DNA from: Triglochin maritima
Taxonomy: Eukaryota > Streptophyta > Magnoliopsida > Alismatales > Juncaginaceae
Assembly (NCBI GenBank): GCA_963682175.1
Contig: OY821771.1
Coordinates: 41,870,201-41,934,200 of the forward strand
DNA length: 64,000 nucleotides
Direction of reading: 5' to 3'
Shown here: piece after piece, positions 34,207 through 45,939 of the stretch
Numbering within the stretch: the first letter of the stretch is position 1
How the letters are laid out: each line of letters begins with the position of its first letter
The notes under the pieces: model-generated
The model's input: the letters and a program-made list of their open reading frames with translations, nothing else
The model's database searches: none
What the model was told of the DNA's origin: nothing
Translations under genes and position numbers: made by a program

Positions 34207-36941
34207 TTACATGGAGCTGCACAAGTGGATATTGACTTGCATGGAAACTGTTCACCCTTATATAATGAAGAACATACTCACAAGCCATCCAGGTTCCTTG
34301 GACACCAGGCCGTAGGCTTAGCTAGATCTCAATTATCATGTATTCACCAACAAAACAAAACTGCACCTTGACATATATTAATATTATAATGAGCAATATG
34401 CTCCCTATAAAAAAAAGTTGCACCGGTGCTCCTGTGCTGTATATATATAGTAGATATTATAAATTAAAGTGTTATAGTTTGACTCCATAATGCTTGGGAT
34501 AGGATGGATGAGAAGTGAGGCTAATTAGAAGAAGTAGTGGAGATGGATGGGAGGGCCTGACATTCTTGACTGAAGCAACAAGTGGTGGAGGAAGCAAGAA
34601 AGGCTGTGTTTGTTTTCTTTTGATGTTGGTGGGGTTTGGGAGTACCAAGAAAGATGGTCTTTTCATAAAGATGTACACCAAATTAACATCTCCCATACCT
34701 CTTTACCTTTTGTTCATTGTTCAAAGGATAATGTCATTGTTCTTTTACTACTTTGAACAAAGAAGTTTTTTTAAAAAAAATTAAGGTGTTTATTGCATTA
34801 ATAATAAAATGTTAGAGGTGTTATAAAAACACCCCAGCATACAAAATTCATTACAGTAGAGGAACTAACCGAATGCAAATAAATTATTACGAATACAAAT
34901 AGCTACTAGACTTGTCGACCTAGGTTTCGTTGGTCTCTGAAGTCTCCGAAGGATGCGGGAGGGTGCCAACGGTTTCAAAGTAACGAATGCGAGCCTCCCG
35001 TTCTCTGTACTCGTCACCTCCTCAGATAACCTCTCTCTATTCTCACTCTCTGAATTATACACCTACAAGCCTTGCCTGGGTCAACGAAGGCAGAGGATCG
35101 ACCGAATCCAGCACATTTGGGTGGGCATATGAGGAATGGCCATCGCCGGTAAGGCAGAAAAGAGTCTGCGCCTTCTTGATGGTTTCAACAAAAAAGTTTG
35201 CCATGAATATATTGTTAGGTGGACGTATAACTTTTCTATTTCTCATACAAAACACAAGACATCGTGGATTATTTAAATGACTTCCACGACTTAAAGACTT
35301 TAAACCAACAAACATGTCAATCAACCTCGTCGAACTTAGTGACTTCATCCAAACAAATTCAATTACCTAACTTGTGGACTCGATTATAATAAAAAAAATC
35401 TTTGGAAATTGACGTCGAGTTAGCCTTGTATCAGTGCAATCAATAGTCAGTAGGGAAAAGATCGTATATATTCGATTCTGCGCACGTTTTATCATGATTG
35501 GAATTCTCAGAGCAAATTCGCAAGAACAATAGAAACAAAATTATAGGCACAAGAGATATATAAATGAGACCACGTTATCATTTTATCGTCTGTATCTATT
35601 AATTAAATCACACGGTCATAAATCGAAATACACAACTACGATATTAAATCTTAATAAGAATCTCACCATAATCTTTCCTTCATATATTTTATTCTAGACT
35701 AGAAAACGTCGAATTATCCAAATTGCTTTGATACACGCTAACATGAGTGAATCCAATATTTTGAATGGAACGATTGGATATAGTTGCACACCCGTTCTCG
35801 TGGAGTAGAACTATCATAGCTGCTACTCATAGTTCGTGGATTCCAATGCGTTGAGTTCATAGTTGAAATTTAATTACTTGCACATGTAGTGATCTTAATC
35901 GTACGTGCAGATCACAGACATTAGCGCCGACCATTTAGTTATTTGTTAGCCCCTAGAAACATTTGACCATTTGCCACCGACCAAACGTCTTTAAAATGAA
36001 AAAGGTTTTGCATCTATGTCTTAAGTTTAATCATATTAGATAAAAATACTACAATTATATGGTATCAAATGGGAGGTTATTCACGATTATAGACTTCTGG
36101 TACGAGCAAACCGAAGGGTGTATAATGTCGACATCATTTGATTCATTTCTAGGCCGTGCAAGGTTCGATCAAGACTGGAATTTTAGACGGTACCAAACTG
36201 GACCGATTAGGGTTTAATCCAGTCTTGGGTTCGTGGATCTCCGAAAATTCAGGTTCGATCCGGTTCGAATTTGTTTGTTTTCCCCCACTGTAAGCACATT
36301 TACCCAAAATTCATTCTATACATTCTTAAATTTCAACCTATCTTCGAATTATTATGTATAATAACATTGTTTGAGATTTTTACTAAACTTTTAATTATAT
36401 CTTTTAAAGATTCAATTACAAATTATTTCGAATTTTCAGTAAAAACAATTTCAAAAGAAGAAGAAGAAGATCCAAACCGATTTGATTCAAGTCTATGATC
36501 TGGTCAGGTCGGATTTGGTCTATTGGTTTGAAGCTTTTAGTTCAAATAATTGAGTTATGCAATATTTAAGATGTTGTACTTATATGGGCGTGAGCTTATA
36601 TACGTATTTCAAATTAAAGTTGTATATATATGTAATATGATTACAAAATTTATTTGATTGGCATGCATTTCTATGTTATACATGAAAAACCAATTTAGGA
36701 GTATAAATCTCTTAGTAATATAACAAGATTAGTATTTAACAATAAGTTGGTAGGTTTATAACCCATAACGTTGTACAACGAACTGGCAAAATAAGCAATA
36801 TGAAAATTATGATTTATGAGGGAAGTCATCAAATTTCATGATATCGCGTGTTGGGTGTTTTCCGTGTAGTAAAAATCTTGGGATGTTATTGTGCTTTGTG
36901 GGTTGCTGATACGTGATATCCACGGTGTCATTTTTTTTTCA
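34207..36941. other. Intergenic sequence, no convincing gene
   Basis: A minus-strand frame at 35055-35348 (97 codons, beginning MKSLSSTRLIDMFVG) is open and extends upstream without a stop for a few codons, but I recognise no family, and it is not conserved with any neighbour. GGTTCGATC-rich words at about 36150-36530 resemble a degenerate palindrome-rich MITE. The rest is AT-rich with no feature I can support. Confidence 0.35.
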
Positions 36942-37494
36942 GGGTTAATTATAGTTTGTCTCTTTGAATTATGCATTGGTATCACTTTGTCTCACTGAAC
37001 TTTCAAAGTTAAGAGTTACCACCTCTAAACTTTAATTTTGTAACACTTTGCCCCCCTGAACTTCAAAAACTCATTATTTAATACACATTCGACGTTTTTT
37101 TCCTAATTTTTTTTTGTTCTATCCCTAATACACTCCTAAACCTATATTTACGTGAAAGTTTGGATCAAAACGGATGTCGGATATGGTTGGAATTTGGATC
37201 GGATATGGTTGGAATTTGGGTCGGTTTGAAACTCAATCCAACCCAAATTTCAACCATATCTGACCTCCGTTTTGATCCAACTTTCACGTAAATATAAGTT
37301 TAGGAGTGTATTAGGGATACAAGAAAAAAATTAGGATAAAAAACGTTGAATGTGTGTTAAACAATGAGATTTTGAAGTTAAAGGGGGCAAAATGTTACAA
37401 AATTAAAGTTTAGGGGAGGTAACTGTTAACTTTGAAAGTTCAGGAGGTCAAAGTGATACCAATGCATAGTTAGGGGGACAAACTGTAATTAACC
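36942..37494. mobile_element. Foldback/MITE, near-perfect 270-bp inverted repeat
   Basis: The left arm (36942-about 37205) and right arm (about 37225-37494) are inverted copies over almost their full length, from the ends GGGTTAATTATAGTTTGTC and GACAAACTGTAATTAACC to a centre that contains a direct duplication of a 16-base word (ATATGGTTGGAATTTG). The flanks are T-rich (TTTTTTTCA and ATTTTTTTA), so a 9-bp duplication is possible but weak. It has no coding capacity. Transcripts through it would form a long hairpin. Confidence 0.8.
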
Positions 37495-37759
37495 ATTTTT
37501 TTAAAAATATTACGTGTTTTTTAAAGTTGAATCTCAAACATGTAATTCACATGTTAAAAATAAAAAAATTAATTTAACCTAATCTAAGACCGATGATCTA
37601 CAGTTAATCTAGTTTCAGTTAGTGGAGACGACCTCCCTTCGGCTTGGCAAAACAGAAAACGAAAAATTCTCACTTATATGGGTTATGGGCTTATGGCTAA
37701 AGGATGGACCTTTTTAATTATTGCATATGCTCGTGGGCTTTTATTCTCCTTTTATCTTT

Positions 37760-38470
37760 TTTATTTTAACCCACTCAGTTTCGTCACTCGCTCTCTCTAT
37801 TCTCACCTGACCTCTCTCTTTTCAGTTTCACTTTGCGATTTTTTATAAAATTGAGATGAATGTTGTTAGCATAATGTTAACTAATAATAGAAAAGATTGC
37901 TATTTTGAAAAACTTGATTTTTAAAAAAGAGGGGCTTTATTTTGTTATTTACGAGCTCATCTAGGATACGTAACGTTATGCACTATGTAACTGAAATTGT
38001 AAACGATTTTCAGAATTATTTTCTCCTATTTCCTAAAAACGTTGAAAGTTTATTTGACATGGTCTATAATCTATATGGTTATTATAAGCAGGAAAGTATT
38101 TGATTAGGAATGTTGTAACGGCTCTCTCCCCTTATATATTACGATCGATCAACATCAATACTGCATTCATACGGCGGTCTATTGCCGGAGCTCACATTAG
38201 TAGGCTTATTAGTTTTGATAGTGCTGTGGTTGTTGTTTCTCGTGGTCGTTTTTTTTCGTATTTTATCATTTCGAATCTTCTAGTTAAAACAATTTTTGTT
38301 ATATTGAATATAAACCCTGACTCCCAATTGATTAATAAAACAAAAAACGACTTGTTTATGTAAATCAAAACTAATTGTTTGAATACAACTTTTCACACTT
38401 TTCTTGAATTTATATTTTAAATAAAAAGTAATTTTTTAAAATAGAAAAAAATAGCAACCTTTGATGATTC
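37760..38470. repeat. Duplicated segments X and Y, left set
   Basis: Segment X (37760-38090) is similar in the same orientation to 40970-41250, for example around GAGATGAATGTTGTTAGCATAA. Segment Y (38245-38470) is similar to 40645-40880, for example around AATTGATTAATAAAAC. The order is X-Y here and Y-X on the other side of the MYB pseudogene, so a simple tandem duplication does not explain it. Confidence 0.6.
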
Positions 38471-38574
38471 GATAACAAACAACATTGTTAGGCACGTTGC
38501 CGAAATAAGACTTGTTGTTTTATTGAAATCCAACCAAATTAAGGAATGTAATACAGACACATCACATGCACTTT

Positions 38575-38671
38575 TATATATATATATATATATACACACA
38601 CTAAGTAATTACTGGATCATAATCTTGGAGTGAAGGGAGGAGCTCTATCGGTTGTTGTTGTTGTTGTTGTT
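38575..38671. repeat. (TA)n and (GTT)n microsatellites
   Basis: A TA run (38575-38594) continues as CA repeats. A GTT run (38651-38671) follows next to the 3' end of the MYB pseudogene and would read as a poly-glutamine or asparagine-type tract in some frames. Confidence 0.85.
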
Positions 38672-40423
38672 AATTGGGGAGCTCCATCATCTGCTGCTGC
38701 ATCCACAATGTCGATGGATCCATTCGAATTCGTTTTTGAAGCTCAACTCCGCCGCGTTTGAGATCAATATGATCAACATCAACGTACTGTCTCTTTCCAG
38801 AACTCACTTTAAGTGGTGGAATCTTATTAGTTTCATAATTAATACTAATGTTGTTGCTTGTTCGCGTAGTCTTGGTAGATGCCTGGTTATGTGCTTCTTG
38901 ATCGTTTTGTATCCCATATTCGGGTTTGATGTGTTCCGGGTATAGAGGCAAATCACGCCGCCGTTCACATCTAGCCTTCCTCACATACCAGCAATTTTTT
39001 ACGGAGTTACCCGTTCGTTCCGGCAACTGCAATTTTGCATCAAATTAATAATAAATAATAATATATATTTAAATATACACCAAATTATTATGAACTTTCA
39101 AAGAAAAAATATATTATCGCAGAATTGACCTTTTCAAACAGCAAGATTTAAGGTCAAACTTGGTGCCAAAAAAGGTAAAACGGACGGGCATAACCTAACT
39201 AGCTAGAGTTCACGTTGTCGTTGTATTAGATCACATGCATACATTACAAGATAATCCCGCAGCGAACATTGTTTGTCATTGAATATCATAATTATTTTTC
39301 TTTATGATGTTACACTATTAATGCGCGTGCCATGCTAATGAAACAATTAAGAGTGATTGAAACTATCCACAGAGTAGATCAATTAATTACAAGCTATATT
39401 AGATCTAGAGTAAAAAGCTATATCAATTAATTATTTAAGAGGCGTAAGTAAGTACATGGCGATCTTAGCCCACTTGTTTCTTAATTCTCTTTGCTTACTG
39501 ACTATTACTGTTAGACTATTAAATTTGGATTTAGGTTCATGAACAATTTAATTGAAAAACATAATATTGAGATGTGAGTTATTGAGATGTGTTGGATTAT
39601 GATACAATATGTAAGATTCTCACTTTCTTTAATCTCACGTTGAGAAATATCATAAGTTGAAAAATGTTTTTAAATATTTACTTCTCGTGATTCTTTGATG
39701 GTAGAGAGAAACGATGAGAAAATACTCTAGAAGGAAAGAAATATCGTTTTGGTCCTCGATTTAAATGTATATTGCATTTAAGTCCTTGACGGTTACAAAT
39801 GTGGATATAAATCAAGTTCGGTTTTCCTCCCATGTGATGTATGTTCTTTTTACTCTCTCTCAAAACGAAAACCGCTCTCTCTGGTGATTTTTGTTCCTCC
39901 ACTCTCTAGCGTTCGTCGACTCCGGTATGTGTTTGTCCGACAAAGAAATTGTTCTATCTTGGGGGAAAACTAGCGTCAAACTCATTGTACTGGTACGTGA
40001 GGATAATATTTTCTCTAAGACAAGTCGTGAATCGACAGCTCGGTTGAAAAATCTTTCTGATATCTGTTTATTTGTTGTTTGTTTTCTAAACATGATATTA
40101 TTTGTCGATTTCGTCTGAATCTCGTTGTGTATTTTATTCAACATGTGTAATCTTATGTTTAACATGGAAATATTTGTTAATATTACGTCAATTTGTTCGG
40201 GTGAGAAAGTAGTTTGGTCAAGATTAGTGTCGTACGTGATGGGATATCTTTGTCTGCAACTTTTCCAATCGCGACATAAACCCGTACGCTCTCGGGCCAT
40301 CCACAATGCTAATCCTTATCACCCACCATATGACGCCACATACATCAAGAGTAGCTTATCTTCTTCTTGGCTCCACCGACCCTTATTTTTCAAAACAGCC
40401 CCACGCTCTTCAGATGAGAACAT
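38670..40423 (-). pseudogene. R2R3-MYB transcription factor, broken
   Basis: On the minus strand an ATG at 40423 opens a frame with GRWSQEEDKLLLMYVASYGG, the start of a MYB R2 repeat. Two consecutive stops (about 40330) follow, and the same frame resumes with RTGLCRDWKSCRQRY and FSPEQ, the R2 end and R3 start. After a possible donor near 40195 and about 1.15 kb, an exon begins after a consensus AG at 39026 with LPERTGNSVKNCWYVRKARCERR, the R3 recognition helix; it is open to a TAA at 38670-38672. The middle of R3 (the expected LGNKW helix) is missing, and conserved residues are changed (NSVKNCW for the usual NEIKNYW). MYB proteins bind DNA through the two repeats; this copy should not. It could instead be a rapidly evolving gene with an unusual intron, but the double stop argues against that. 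Confidence 0.6.
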
Positions 40424-40551
40424 AAATTCTTCCATCGCAAAAATATTCGTTATATTTATTCTTTCGGAATAATTAATTAATTAAAATGAAGGATTAAGAG
40501 AAATGATATGAAGTATTGTGTGGACCTATAAGGGTATTTGTAACCGAAATG

Positions 40552-41250
40552 AAATCAACTACCCGTTTGTATTTCGTAACTTAAAAAAATGCCTGATCGG
40601 TTCCACTATATTCTCGAAGTAAATTGTTTTATTTTAATATTTCACGTCCTTTTTTAATAGTTCATAATTTCGACTCTTCTAGCTAGTCACAAACCAGTTC
40701 TGTTATATGACACAAACCCTAACCCAATTGAATACGTAGTAGATGATTAATAAAACCAAATATATTATGCACGCTTAGATAAATCAAAATCAATTGTTTG
40801 ACCATTTACTGAAAACGGTCACAACCGTTTTTTATACTTTTGTAAAATTTAGTTCGTAAAATAGAAAGAAAAAACTACCATACATCATCCTATTTCAAAT
40901 CCCAACTAGCCGTTCCTATTTGGTAACTTGAAATTGTCGGGAAGGTTCCACTATTTTCTCTTATTATATTAATTTTATTTTAACCCAACTAGTTTCCCTC
41001 TCCTCTCTCTTCTCTTTAGATTTTAGGTTATTTATGGGGAAAAAATTATAAATTTGAGATGAATGTTGTTAGCATAACATTAATAGGGAAAGTTTTGAAT
41101 TTTAAAGAAAGAGGGTTTTGATTTTGTTTTTAAATTATGAATCTTATTTTTTTATTGTTTTCAGAATTATTTTCCTTCCCTTTTTATGATTTTATGAGAA
41201 CGTTGATAGTTTATTTAACCAAATCCACAAGTTATAATAATTAGTAACAA
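40552..41250. repeat. Duplicated segments Y and X, right set
   Basis: Segment Y copy (40645-40880) and segment X copy (40970-41250) correspond to the left set at 37.8-38.5 kb. A further short direct repeat, ACTNNCCGTTNNTATTTNGTAAC with GGTTCCACTAT, is found at about 40555-40620 and again at about 40908-40965, flanking segment Y. No coding capacity was found. Confidence 0.55.
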
Positions 41251-42470
41251 TGATTGATGTAAAGTATAATTGATTTAAAATTTGCGGTTTCATATTATGT
41301 TTTATTAAACCCTTGAATTAACTAGGTGGACTTGATAAAAAAGATTGGTTTTTTGCTTGCATGTCATCATAAAATATCTATTTTGTCAAAATGTCATCTG
41401 AAAATAATCTTATTGGATGTTACTCTTGAAAACTTGAATTTGTTATCTAAATTACTGTTTCATTTGAAAATTTTCAAAACCAACACTAAACTATCTGCAA
41501 ATTAATTTTTTTAATTGTAATTTTAGCAAAATCTACACCTACTATTTGTTTGCTGAATAAGCTTAGTTTGATATTTATTTTGATGATGACTATAACTTTA
41601 TTACTTAACCAATCATATTATTCATACACACATATACATCATACACCATGCTTGTGCATTTTTTTATCTTAATTGTGATGTAGACTCAATGAGCAACATA
41701 TTGAAGTTAAGACATGTAATAAAGTTCAAGAAGATTTTTTCTTTTTTTCTTGTATAGAGTCTTACGATTATATGTAAACTTGGACACAAGTTGGAACCAA
41801 AAGCAAAGACTTAGCAAAACATAAGGTCTACCTATACACATCACATTCAGACGACTTGTTTTGTCCTGAGTCATCCAATTCAACATATCAGTAAATCCAA
41901 CTCTTTGATCCACCTAACGTCTAAAGCTTCTTTGGATTTACCTAGATTCAAACGACTGATCTATTTTTAAATCGTCTAGTCTAGGAGGATCTACTAGGCC
42001 TTCGTCCACCTCGACTCCTCCTACTACTTCTTCTCCCTCCCATCCCTTAACACCCCCCTCAGCTACGACCTCACCTTCGCCTCCCCTCAACTAAGAGGAC
42101 TCCCTCTCCTACCTCCTACACCAACTTTGTTGTATGGAGGAGGCGATGGGGAGAGGCGAAGTCGGATTTGGGGGGAAAGGCAAGGTGTTCGGAGTTCGGG
42201 GGAAACCTTATTTTTCGATTGGGGGCAATCGAGTGACGAGGTAGGGTCTGGATGGAGTAGTTAGGTATTAGTTTTTAACAAGTCAATTACACATGTTAAT
42301 TAACACATATTAGCTAAATACTCCTTTTAAAATGGTTTACAAACGACAAATAACATTATGACACATGGCAAATAGAATACATATGGAGTTACGGAATGAC
42401 ACGACGCACAAAAAAATAACGTAAAACTACATTACAAAGTTCTATAAATAGCAAATGATGATGATATATA
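41251..42470. other. Intergenic sequence, no gene recognised
   Basis: AT-rich to about 41.9 kb. At 41985-42240 there is a CTCC/GGAGG-rich patch with a partly inverted arrangement around GGAGGAGGCGATGGGGAGAGGCG. No protein or RNA gene is recognisable. Confidence 0.35.
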
Positions 42471-42492
42471 GGTTGTGTTTAGATGTTGTCAA

Positions 42493-44878
42493 TGTTATGA
42501 CCATAACCTTGCTTAAGGTTTTGATGGGTGTTCAGGTGGCTAATGATGGGTTTGCATGGGAATGGAGGAAAGAGGATGTGACGTGATGGGACGCATAGGT
42601 GAACAGTAGACTGGGTGTAGGGAGGAGGCTGTGAAGTGATGGGTGAGGATTGTTTGGTTGGTTTAAGAGGAAACCAATGTTTTCCTCTTCTCTCTTCTCT
42701 TCTCCTTCTTCAATCATTCTCCTCTCCATCCATCCGGTGCTCGAGCTGTGGTGGTGAAGGCGTGCGGGGTCTGTTGAGGCGCGAGTATAAGGAGCAAGGA
42801 GGTGCGTGCGGTGTGGCCGGAGGAGTCGTTGGAGCTTCGGAGTTCTTTGGCGGTTTCGTCGTTCTTCAAGTGAAGGTATGCCAAGTTCTTGCATTAGAGG
42901 TCTATAGTGATCACCACGTTGGGGTGATGTTTTGGTAGGTCGCGGGAGGTCGGAGACCTCGCCGACGACGTGTTTCAGCGTCAAAACCTCGGCTGGCGCG
43001 AGGTTGAAGACGTCTGTCGGTCGACCGGGTCCCTTGGACAGTCGACCAAACGTAGTGGTTTTAGACTGCCTGTCGTGTTTCGGTCGACCGGATCCTTGCG
43101 TTCAGTCGACCGGAACTTAAGTGTACCGGACCCTTGGTGTGGTTGTGGTCGACCGTTGATGACGTAGAAAATAATCGGTTGACCCTGTAAGGTTTCGGTC
43201 GACCGAGACCCCTGAGTCGGTCGACCGATAGATTGTATTTTGATGTTGACCAGACTCCAGATTTTGACCTCGTTCGGTCGACCGGTTTTAGACCTTCGTT
43301 AGACCGTTGGATTTATGTGTTGCGCAACTAGTTCGACCGTTGCAGACGCCTCGGTCGACCGATTCCCTTGTGGAAGCGGTCGACCGAGCTGTCACTTTCG
43401 GTCGACCGATTTTCCCTTGTGGAAGCGGTCGACTGGTTGCCACAGCGGTCGACCGATTCCCTTGAGGAAACGGTCGACCGAGTGTCTCTTTCGGTCGACC
43501 GTTTTGCACAGGACAGAATTCCTGGTTCCGCTTAGGATGCCAACTCTGTCCACGGAAGTCCGTGTCCTCGCCTTGTGCGTGAGCCAGGAGGTGACGGTGG
43601 GCGCGTTACCCATGCCTGCCCAGGGACCGCCGTGTGGAAGAGTGTGAGTGTCCGGAACGCGTCACCTCCATGTATGGATCGTGACAAATCTGGTGGATCG
43701 TTTGACTCGCGTTAGAGTAGAAGCCTGAGGGATTGCGGATCTCATTGCTTCAGCGGGCACACAACTGTCGTTGGGTGAAGTGACTACCGGCCTGAGGGGC
43801 TACGGAGGCCGCTGCCCTGCTTTTATAGCGGCGGAGTTGGTGTCTGCACGTGGAGCTCGTTGACCCTGCGGACTTCGGTTCAGATGTGGCGATTGTCTGG
43901 CCTTGGTGTGGCGGATATGTTCGACTGGCCTTGATGGCAGTGATTGCACGTGTCGTGCGGCCTGTGTGGCGGCAGGGAGGATCGCGCGTAGCCTGTGTGG
44001 TTGCGGCGATGGACTGCCGATGATGTGTTCCGGCAGGTAGCTCGACTGAGCACCTATCGAGTGAGAACTCGTGCGGTCTGTGTGACGCCGGTTGATGGAC
44101 CGACCTGAGCGACGACTCCGTTGGTGTGGTGGTGGACCACGATGTTTTCAGATCTGATTCTACCTGCGCGGAAGTGCGAACGCCTCCTCACCGATCCCTT
44201 GGCTTGTGTAGTCGCGTGTGGGGATGTGTTGCGTACTGTCCGTTAGACCGTATGTGCCTACGGTAAGTCTCTACGGGGACCCGATGTTAGGACCGTGCAG
44301 CCTGTGTGGCGGCGGTGATGTTAGACCGTGTGGCATGTGTGGTACCGGTGGTTGTTGGACCGTGCGACCTGTGTGGCGACGGCGATGTTGCGGACCGTGC
44401 GGCCTGTGTGGTAGCGGTGGCGATTGTAGACCGCGGGGTCTGTGTGGCAGCGGGAACGATTGCAGGACGGATGTCCGATTTTTCCCTTGTGGGAATGTTT
44501 ACTGTTTTGTATTCCATGCCATGCTATACTAGTATGTTAGGGCATATAGGTGAGCTTGTCATACGGGGTTTCCTTATGGAAACCTAGGCATTGTTGTTGC
44601 ATCTTTTTCAGGACCGCGTTAGGTTCCGGCGGGTGGTGACGGAGGGAGATTGCACTTTGGACTGGATCCTGTCGTCTACCTATTTAGGTTGTCGTGATTA
44701 CATGTTTTATGTGTTTTGTATTCCGATGTAATCACTCTTTTGACAAACTCTTATGTAATATGGTGCATCTTATGTATTTGGGTATTTCTTTTAGTAATAT
44801 CCCCACTCTTGATGGTTTTATCCACGTGTTTCCCTTGATTTTAAAAGTTTAAATTTTCCACTGTTCGGGGATGTTACA
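42493..44878 (+). mobile_element. Solo LTR (family A, copy 2), 2386 bp
   Basis: It begins TGTTATGACC and ends GGATGTTACA, with a perfect 5-bp target duplication GTCAA on both sides (42488-42492 and 44879-44883). It aligns along its whole length with 9952-12305. There is no body, so it is a solo LTR. Internal order is the same: CGGTCGACCG array (43018-43510), TTTTATAGCGG at about 43812, CGGCCTGTGTGG repeats (about 43955-44460), AT-rich end. The preserved target duplication and intact motifs suggest it is the younger of the two copies. Confidence 0.88.
43018..43510. repeat. CGGTCGACCG palindrome array in the U3 of solo LTR copy 2
   Basis: About eleven exact CGGTCGACCG palindromes plus several near-copies (CAGTCGACC, TGGTCGACCG, CGGTCGACTGG) occur in under 500 bases. 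Compared with copy 1 at 10.5-10.9 kb, this array has extra units in its left and middle parts, so unit number changes between copies. It lies about 300-800 bases upstream of the likely TATA region. Confidence 0.9.
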
Positions 44879-45939
44879 GTCAATGTCTCATCTTGTTTCC
44901 TGGGAATCAACGAAAACCGTGCTTTTCCACGGTGTAAGTTTTGTTTAGGTTTTTCATTTGAAAACGTTGTATGTTTGGAAGATCTTGTTTTTAGAAAAAC
45001 ACAAACGCCCAATCGGATCCTAATTACCTGCATAACCCTCACTTCCCACTTCCCATGAAAACCCTTCACTTTCCTTCCCTCCATCCCAATGCTTCACTCC
45101 ATCCCAACTCATTCGGCTCAATCAGCATTCGGCTCAATCAAACCCAAATTAAATTACATGAACTAAAGGAAATGAATCATAAAGACAACAAATGGGAATT
45201 TAGGGAAATGAGGAAAAAATTCGGAGATGCGGACTTGGACAACCGTTCCTCACGAAGACGCGATAGGGGAGGAGTCGATCTAAAAAATGACCTCATCACG
45301 GGAGAAGAAATACATGCATGCAACATTTCGGGTTGAACATGAACCAACCATACTCATAAACGGGCTACAACGGAGATGGGTTACCTGGATGGGCAATCGA
45401 GACGTTTGGATGTCGAGGTGAAGTCAAACTCCGACGACACTAGGAGAGGGTAATGCTGGAGAGAGCGGTGGAGAGGTAGAATGCCTTCTTCAGTGGAATG
45501 GATGAGGTTTGGCAAGTGATCATGTTTCAAATCTGAAATGATATTTAGGTTGAGAGAGTGGGACATAGTGAGAATTAACTTTCATTTCAAAGGTGAAATT
45601 GTAATATTTAGGATGATAAATAATGTAAATTAAGTGAATACTAAGGTTACATTTTAAATGAAGATGTGAGACCCAACCAAAAATAATGAGAAACACTTCC
45701 CACCCTGTTTTTCACAATCTTATACAATTTACGGAAACCATTAAAAACAATTTCAAAAACAATAACTTGTTTTTAGTTTCCAGAAGTCCGGGTTTTGTCA
45801 AAAACCTACTGTACACATACATCCAAACGTTGCCAATAATAGTTAAATTATTCTAGAGTGGGACACAATCAAAACCCCAATGATGAAATGCGTTGTTCCA
45901 ATGAAATGAAATCGATTGTAAAATCCTACTTTCTGATTT

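Larger units (their letters stand above)
42471..45838. mobile_element. Possible inverted-repeat element split by a solo LTR
   Basis: GGTTGTGTTTAGATGT at 42471 and, inverted, GGCAACGTTTGGATGT at about 45833-45818 share 11 of 16 positions and resemble MITE ends. If real, the host element is about 1 kb (42471-42492 joined to 44884-45838) and the LTR landed 22 bases inside its left end. No target duplication was recognised. Confidence 0.3.

Noticed and set aside
35055..35348. 97-codon minus-strand frame as a protein of the plant DUF295/F-box-associated type
   Set aside because: The resemblance is too weak to support and no F-box or other exon is nearby; I left it as intergenic.
42532..42984. 150-codon minus-strand frame at the left of solo LTR copy 2
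   Set aside because: It lies in the LTR, is compositionally biased, and the equivalent in copy 1 is shifted and shorter.
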